DNA of 10,415 bases from Acidobacteriota bacterium (lineage in GTDB: Bacteria; Acidobacteriota; Vicinamibacteria; Vicinamibacterales; UBA2999), in the NCBI GenBank assembly GCA_947465645.1, contig CANIBQ010000132.1, forward strand, positions 1 to 10,415, in the 5' to 3' direction. Of the stretch, positions 8,001-10,415 are shown in pieces (position 1 is the stretch's first letter; the number at the start of each line of letters is the position of its first letter). The notes beneath the pieces are model-generated. The model was given only the letters and a program-made list of their open reading frames with translations, was not told the DNA's origin and ran no database searches. The translations under genes were made by a program, and so were the position numbers.

Positions 8001-8404
8001 AGGCCTACATCCAGCAGGATCCGTATCTGAAGAATCACCGCGGCGAGTACGCCGAGCGCGGCGGGATGGCGCTGCCGATGTTCGGGCGTATGGACCTGAG
8101 CCTGGTGCAGGACGTGTTCGCCAACATCGGCGGCAAGCGCAACGCCGGCCAGGTCCGGCTCGACATCACCAACTTCGGTAACCTCCTGAACCATAACTGG
8201 GGCGTCAGCCAGCGAACGATCGCCACCAACGGTGGCGCCGGCAGCGTGCAGATCCTCACCAACGGGGCGGCCGACACCCTCGGGCGGCTTACCTACCGCA
8301 TGGCGGTCGTCAACAACGAGCTGGTCAGCAAGACGTTCCAGACGAACAACAGCCTGAGCGACGTCTACCAGATCCTGCTCAGCTTCCGTTACTCGTTCAA
8401 CTGA
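5060..8404 (+). CDS. Oar-like TonB-dependent outer-membrane receptor with N-terminal carboxypeptidase-regulatory-like domain
   Basis: A 1114-residue outer-membrane protein. Residues 1-32 are a Sec signal peptide with likely cleavage after AHAQ. A CarboxypepD_reg-like beta-sandwich follows (about 36-125: GAISGVVANAQGQPVAGASV, then DGRFSILGMRVGGPY). The TonB-box-like ETVTVTG (130-136) precedes the plug (about 140-255), and a long barrel ends at the C-terminus in FRYSFN. A DVNGDGGSTND loop (937-947), resembling a calcium-binding EF-hand loop, is typical of Oar-type proteins. ATG at 5060 is chosen because GGAG (5049-5052) is 7 nt upstream and the signal peptide starts there; an in-frame ATG at 5006 is unlikely. 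Such receptors are abundant in Acidobacteriota, where many substrates are unknown; oligosaccharide, peptide or adhesion roles are all possible. The only cysteines in the mature chain are the adjacent Cys535-Cys536. No SusD-like partner is next to it. Confidence 0.92.
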   Translation: MKRLFNVAARLGRATALLALCALFSPALAHAQGVTTGAISGVVANAQGQPVAGASVIAIHEPSGSTYEATSRADGRFSILGMRVGGPYTITVNFVGTGTAFEPQTITDLAVTLGSSTEVPVSVRAISVQETVTVTGTAADAVFSSARTGASTAVTRVDIASLPTISGRIGDITRLTPQSNGAGSFAGQDNRLNNMTVDGSSFNNSFGLGSEPGARTGVAPISLESIEQVQVSVAPFDVRQGSFIGAAVNTVTRSGTNRFSGSVYHRMRNEDFVGTEAKGLTVNPGTFTFRDTGFLASGPIVRNKLFVFGNYENEKEKRPLHTFRANTGGETVAGSVTRVLAADLNALSTFLSQSLKYTTGGYENLQDLTPAKRYLLRTDYNLNNANKVSFRYTQLDSSSGNNLSTSSSAGIGRSLSATGGLFFQGSTYQILENIKSGIGEWNAVLGSSMSNSLISGFTSNDESRGGTGDLFPFVDILEGGTAYASFGTEPFSVQNELRYKTFQLQDTFSKFGNKHTLTFGASTQRYNSENVFWSCCPQSNYTYNSLADFYTDARDFVANPNRTTSPVALRRFKVRYSNVPDLDKPLQPLQVWYSGGYVQDEFRPRRDLTITAGLRADASVFKNTAYLNAKADALTFRDETGAAVQYKTGEMPETKILWSPRAAANWDVGGRQQTQVRLGTGVFTGQPLYVWVSNQLGNTGVLIGEILVDNTTAFPFNSSPARYKPTSVTGQGAASFELNVTDQGFKFPQVWRTNLAVDHRLPGGITGTVEFLYNKDINGTYYINANLPAAQTAFAGVDARPRYTANRVNNTAPNVITSAFVLKNQNIGKSWNISTSLSKSNFHGLTVRGAYSYGESKNTIDAGSTASSSFNNNQHTGDPNNPGLGYSGSTQGHRVFVAASYTREYFGFGGTTISTFWEARPSQQNFTSRGSYTFNNDVNGDGGSTNDLLYIPRDITEMNFAAFTHTNGRVFSAAEQATAFEAYIQQDPYLKNHRGEYAERGGMALPMFGRMDLSLVQDVFANIGGKRNAGQVRLDITNFGNLLNHNWGVSQRTIATNGGAGSVQILTNGAADTLGRLTYRMAVVNNELVSKTFQTNNSLSDVYQILLSFRYSFN

Positions 8405-8469
8405 CCACAGGCCACGGGCCTGGCCGGGCTGACAAGGCCCACCAGGCCCCGCTGACGCGACTTTTACCG

Positions 8470-8500
8470 GCCGGCTGCCCCAAGGGTGGCCGGCTTTTTT
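8470..8500 (+). terminator. Intrinsic terminator after the TonB-dependent receptor gene
   Basis: An 11-bp GC-rich stem (8470-8480 with 8484-8494, including two G-U pairs) with a 3-nt CAA loop is followed by TTTTTT (8495-8500). It lies 66 bp past the stop codon. Confidence 0.92.
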
Positions 8501-8668
8501 GTTGCCGTCAGCGGCGCTCCTGCGGTGCGGCCGCCGTGCGAGAACGCCCGTGCGCGCGCGTTTTTCCGCACACCGGGCATCGCCTCCACGTATTTCTCCT
8601 GTTTTGCTTAGTATCCAGAGCTCTTCCAGGGCGGCATCGATCATGGTAGCTGGAGGGCCGGAGCCTTT

Positions 8669-9208
8669 ATGCAACCCGAACAACTGCTGACGAAGAACAA
8701 GTTGAATGGCACGGTCCTCATCGTCGACGACGACGACGGTGTGCGGAAGGTGCTGGGACGCTGGACCGAAGGCCTCGGCTATCAGACGAGTACCGCCGCC
8801 AACGCCGAGGAGGCCCCGGACGTCATGCGACGGGGCGCGGTGGATGTGGCGCTCTGCGATGTCCGGATGCCGGGACACGACGGCATCTGGCTCATGGACC
8901 AGGTGCGGAGAAACTTCCCCTGCACGTCGATTGTGCTCGCCACCGGGCTTAGCGAGATGGACCCGATGATTACGCTCCGGCCCGGCGTCGTCGGTTACAT
9001 CGTCAAGCCCTTCGACCGGGACGAGCTCGACGCCGTGATCCAGCGCGGCCTCGCCGCCTGCAGTGAGCGGACAGCAGCGGCGGCGCGCCGTCTGCTCCTG
9101 CCCGATCCGGCGCCGAGCACGGCGGCGCCCGAGCCGGCCCGGCGGCGGCTCAGCGAAGGCGTCGTCGAAGGTGTGGTCGAAGGCGTCGTCATCGCCCGCT
9201 ATTCCTAG
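8669..9208 (+). CDS. Stand-alone receiver-domain response regulator with a non-conserved C-terminal tail
   Basis: A 179-residue cytosolic protein. Residues about 14-130 form a CheY-like receiver: strand VLIVDDDD with acidic-pocket Asp21/Asp22, phospho-acceptor Asp64 in CDVRMPGHDG, Thr92 in LATGL and Lys113 in YIVKPF. All key phosphorylation residues are present, so it should accept phosphate from a histidine kinase. No kinase is in the window. There is no recognisable DNA-binding or enzymatic output domain: residues about 131-179 are an Ala/Pro/Arg-rich, probably disordered tail containing three EGVV units (163-174). It may therefore work by protein contact or as a phosphorelay intermediate. 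GGAG (8660-8663) sits 5 nt before the ATG. The alpha-4 region reads TLRPGVVGY, a variant of the usual ALRxGAxGY. It is flanked by terminators, so probably a single-gene transcript. Confidence 0.85.
   Translation: MQPEQLLTKNKLNGTVLIVDDDDGVRKVLGRWTEGLGYQTSTAANAEEAPDVMRRGAVDVALCDVRMPGHDGIWLMDQVRRNFPCTSIVLATGLSEMDPMITLRPGVVGYIVKPFDRDELDAVIQRGLAACSERTAAAARRLLLPDPAPSTAAPEPARRRLSEGVVEGVVEGVVIARYS
9155..9190 (+). repeat. Three in-frame 12-bp tandem repeats in the receiver protein tail
   Basis: Three consecutive 12-bp units starting GAAGG each encode EGVV (residues 163-174). Units 1 and 3 are identical (GAAGGCGTCGTC), while unit 2 differs at two third-codon positions (GAAGGTGTGGTC). The length keeps the frame, so copy number could change without a frameshift. 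Confidence 0.85.
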
Positions 9209-9263
9209 ACCAGCCCAGCCCGGTCCTCCCCCGGCTCAGACCGGTCACACCATCAGACAAAAG

Positions 9264-9300
9264 AAAACGGCCGCACTCCCCGGGGGAGGCGGCCGTTTTT
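9264..9300. terminator. Bidirectional terminator between the receiver gene and exbD
   Basis: The outer stem AAAACGGCCGC (9264-9274) pairs perfectly with 9289-9299 and extends inward through TCCC/GGGA with one bulged base. T-rich sequence follows on the + strand (9296-9300), and the A-run at 9264-9267 gives a T-run on the minus strand, so it can end both convergent transcripts. It lies 55 bp after the receiver stop and 58 bp beyond the exbD stop. Confidence 0.9.
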
Positions 9301-9357
9301 GTTTCGCGTTCGTCGTGGTGTGGCAGGCGGCTGGCGACGTCAGCCCGGGACGGCCAA

Positions 9358-9831
9358 CTACTCGGTGCCCGGAGCGGCTCCCGCCGCGCGGCGCATGGCC
9401 TCGGTCACGATGCCGACCTTTTCAACGCCCGCGCCCTTGGCGGCGTCGATCACGGCGACGATGTCGCCGTAGCGCAGGCTGCCGGCGGCGGCAATGAACA
9501 TCGTCTTGTCCTTGCGCTCGTCGAAGATGTTGCGCAGCCGCTGCTCGAGGTCGTTGATCTGCACATCCTGCTTGTTGACCGAGATGCGCTTGTCAGCCGT
9601 GTATTCGAGCACGATCTGGCTGATCTCGGTCTGCTGCTCGGGGTTGTTCTTCGTCTCGAGCGGCAGGTTGATGTCCAGTCCGCGCTGGTTGAGCGGCAGG
9701 GCGGCCATGAAGATGACGAGGAGTACGAGCAGGACGTCGATCATCGGCGTCATGTTCATCTCGCAGGTGGCCTTGGGAACCTCCCCCTTGAAGACCTTGT
9801 CGGCGCCGTAGTGGTGGTGGTGACCGGCCAT
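9358..9831 (-). CDS. exbD: ExbD/TolR-family biopolymer transport protein (second of the pair)
   Basis: A 157-residue inner-membrane protein of the ExbD/TolR family. After a cytosolic N-terminus, a single transmembrane helix (about 30-46) starts with TPMIDVLLVLLVIFM; Asp32 is the membrane proton-path aspartate (Asp25 of E. coli ExbD). A periplasmic domain follows (about 50-150), with LPLE and the ISVN...DLEQRL and GDIVAVIDAAKGAGVEKVGIVTEA segments typical of the family. With ExbB it uses the proton gradient to energise TonB or TolA. The start codon shares one base with the stop of the upstream exbD (TAATG), implying translational coupling. The N-terminus MAGHHHHYG carries four consecutive histidines, which is unusual for the family. 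Length is normal. Whether it serves TonB or a Tol-like system cannot be told from the window. Confidence 0.93.
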   Translation of the reverse strand: MAGHHHHYGADKVFKGEVPKATCEMNMTPMIDVLLVLLVIFMAALPLNQRGLDINLPLETKNNPEQQTEISQIVLEYTADKRISVNKQDVQINDLEQRLRNIFDERKDKTMFIAAAGSLRYGDIVAVIDAAKGAGVEKVGIVTEAMRRAAGAAPGTE

Positions 9832-10271
9832 TACCTGCCACCCCCGGCCGCGGCCGGTGCGCGTTTCGGGTCAGTGATGAGACCCATGTCCTCGATGCCG
9901 GCGGCGCGCAGCGTATCCATGGCCTCCATGATCGAGCCGTAATCCGCGTCGACGTCGGCCTTGATGATCACGAGCTTCTGCGTCTTGGCCTCAAGCGCCT
10001 CGATGACCTTCTGCTGCAGTTGTTCCTTCGGAATCTGCTTCGAATTCAGGTAGAAGCGCTTGTCCGACGTGATCGAGACCACCGTCTGCTCCTGCGTCTC
10101 CGGCTTCTCCGCAGTGTTCGTGGCAGTCGGAAGTGTCAGCGGCGCGCCCTGCTGGAGCAGGGGAGCGATGATCATCATGATGATCAGCAGCACCAGCATG
10201 ACATCGACGAGCGGCGTGACGTTGATCTCGGATTTGACTCCGGCGCCCTCACCACCAAGGTTCATTGACAT
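9831..10271 (-). CDS. exbD: ExbD/TolR-family biopolymer transport protein (first of the pair)
   Basis: A 146-residue ExbD paralogue. The N-terminal SEINVTPLVDVMLVLLIIMM has Asp23 as the conserved proton-path residue in the single transmembrane helix (about 21-38). The periplasmic domain (about 42-135) includes VVSITSDKRFYLN, KLVIIKADVDADYGSIMEAMDTLRAAGIEDMGLIT and an Ala/Gly-rich end. The start at 10271 is supported by GGAG (minus strand 10283-10280) at 8-nt spacing; a second ATG two codons later is possible. It diverges strongly from its downstream neighbour outside the core motifs, so the two are probably distinct subunits rather than a recent duplication. ExbB-ExbD-ExbD order, often with tonB, is a known arrangement in several diderm phyla. 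The gene is 104 bp from the end of the exbB-like gene, with a double hairpin between. Confidence 0.93.
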   Translation of the reverse strand: MSMNLGGEGAGVKSEINVTPLVDVMLVLLIIMMIIAPLLQQGAPLTLPTATNTAEKPETQEQTVVSITSDKRFYLNSKQIPKEQLQQKVIEALEAKTQKLVIIKADVDADYGSIMEAMDTLRAAGIEDMGLITDPKRAPAAAGGGR

Positions 10272-10304
10272 GAAAAAAACTCCAAATAACTCAACACGCG
10301 TGGC

Positions 10305-10347
10305 GTCCGCCTTCAGGCGGACCAGGGGCCGGCTGAAGCCGGCCCCT
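10305..10347. repeat. Double hairpin (REP/BIME-like) between exbB-like and exbD genes
   Basis: Two perfect inverted repeats lie one base apart. The first is GTCCGCC (10305-10311), loop TTCA, GGCGGAC (10316-10322). The second is AGGGGCCGGC (10324-10333), loop TGAA, GCCGGCCCCT (10338-10347). The loops are reverse complements of each other, so the hairpins are in opposite orientation, as in paired REP (BIME-type) elements, and could form a loop-loop contact in RNA. No T-run follows on either strand next to the stems, so they are not standard terminators. The position inside a probable operon suggests a role in mRNA stability or partial attenuation. Confidence 0.75.
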
Positions 10348-10375
10348 ACGGTGTGGAAGCGTTACGCCGTCTTTT

Positions 10376-10415
10376 TTACGACGTTTTCTTAATGAAATAG
10401 TCGACGAGCTCGGAC
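10376..10415 (-). CDS. C-terminal end of a probable ExbB/TolQ/MotA proton-channel protein (partial)
   Basis: Reading leftward into the window, 12 sense codons end in TAA at 10378-10376 and give SELVDYFIKKTS. This fits the C-terminal tail of ExbB/TolQ-like proteins, and the position just before two exbD genes on the same strand makes it the expected partner. There are too few residues to identify the family from sequence alone, so the call rests mainly on operon context. Confidence 0.5.
   Translation of the reverse strand, partial: SELVDYFIKKTS

Noticed and set aside
7547..8878. 443-codon minus-strand open frame spanning the receptor end and the receiver start
   Set aside because: It crosses two well-supported plus-strand genes and a strong terminator, has no recognisable domain and looks like an antisense shadow.

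Overview
The window looks like a chromosomal segment of a GC-rich, Gram-negative (diderm) bacterium. A very large Oar-like TonB-dependent receptor, an ExbB/ExbD/ExbD energiser locus, a TPR lipoprotein, a long bifunctional Rel and a heptamer repeat between genes together suggest Acidobacteriota, possibly Vicinamibacteria. This assignment is inference from gene content and style; no rRNA or other taxonomic marker is present.

Left part (1-3586): the start of a TraR/DksA-like gene runs leftward off the edge. A 575-bp gap without a recognisable gene follows, then a promoter and a short rightward unit, rpmB (ribosomal protein L28, four-cysteine form) and ridA (enamine/imine deaminase). These converge on a leftward full-length Rel/SpoT-type (p)ppGpp synthetase/hydrolase. 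Only a 7-bp tandem repeat and an inverted repeat separate the convergent ends. A DksA-like factor, Rel and a ribosomal protein side by side give this end a stringent-response and translation theme.

Middle part (3587-8500): a divergent promoter region leads rightward into a TPR lipoprotein gene with its own strong terminator. Next is a 1114-residue Oar-like TonB-dependent receptor with a signal peptide, a carboxypeptidase-regulatory-like domain, a plug and a barrel, also followed by a strong terminator.

Right part (8501-10415): a stand-alone CheY-like receiver protein (+) faces two overlapping exbD genes (-) across a bidirectional terminator. Upstream of the exbD pair lie a double hairpin with complementary loops and the last 12 codons of what is probably exbB. 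ExbB/ExbD would supply proton-motive force through a TonB protein, not seen here, to receptors such as the one in the middle of the window.

Most of the window is ordinary core and envelope gene content. I see no defence, mobile or clearly new multi-gene system. The points most worth a second look are the double hairpin before exbD, the heptamer array between ridA and rel, the lone vicinal cysteine pair in the receptor, and the repeat-built tail of the receiver protein.
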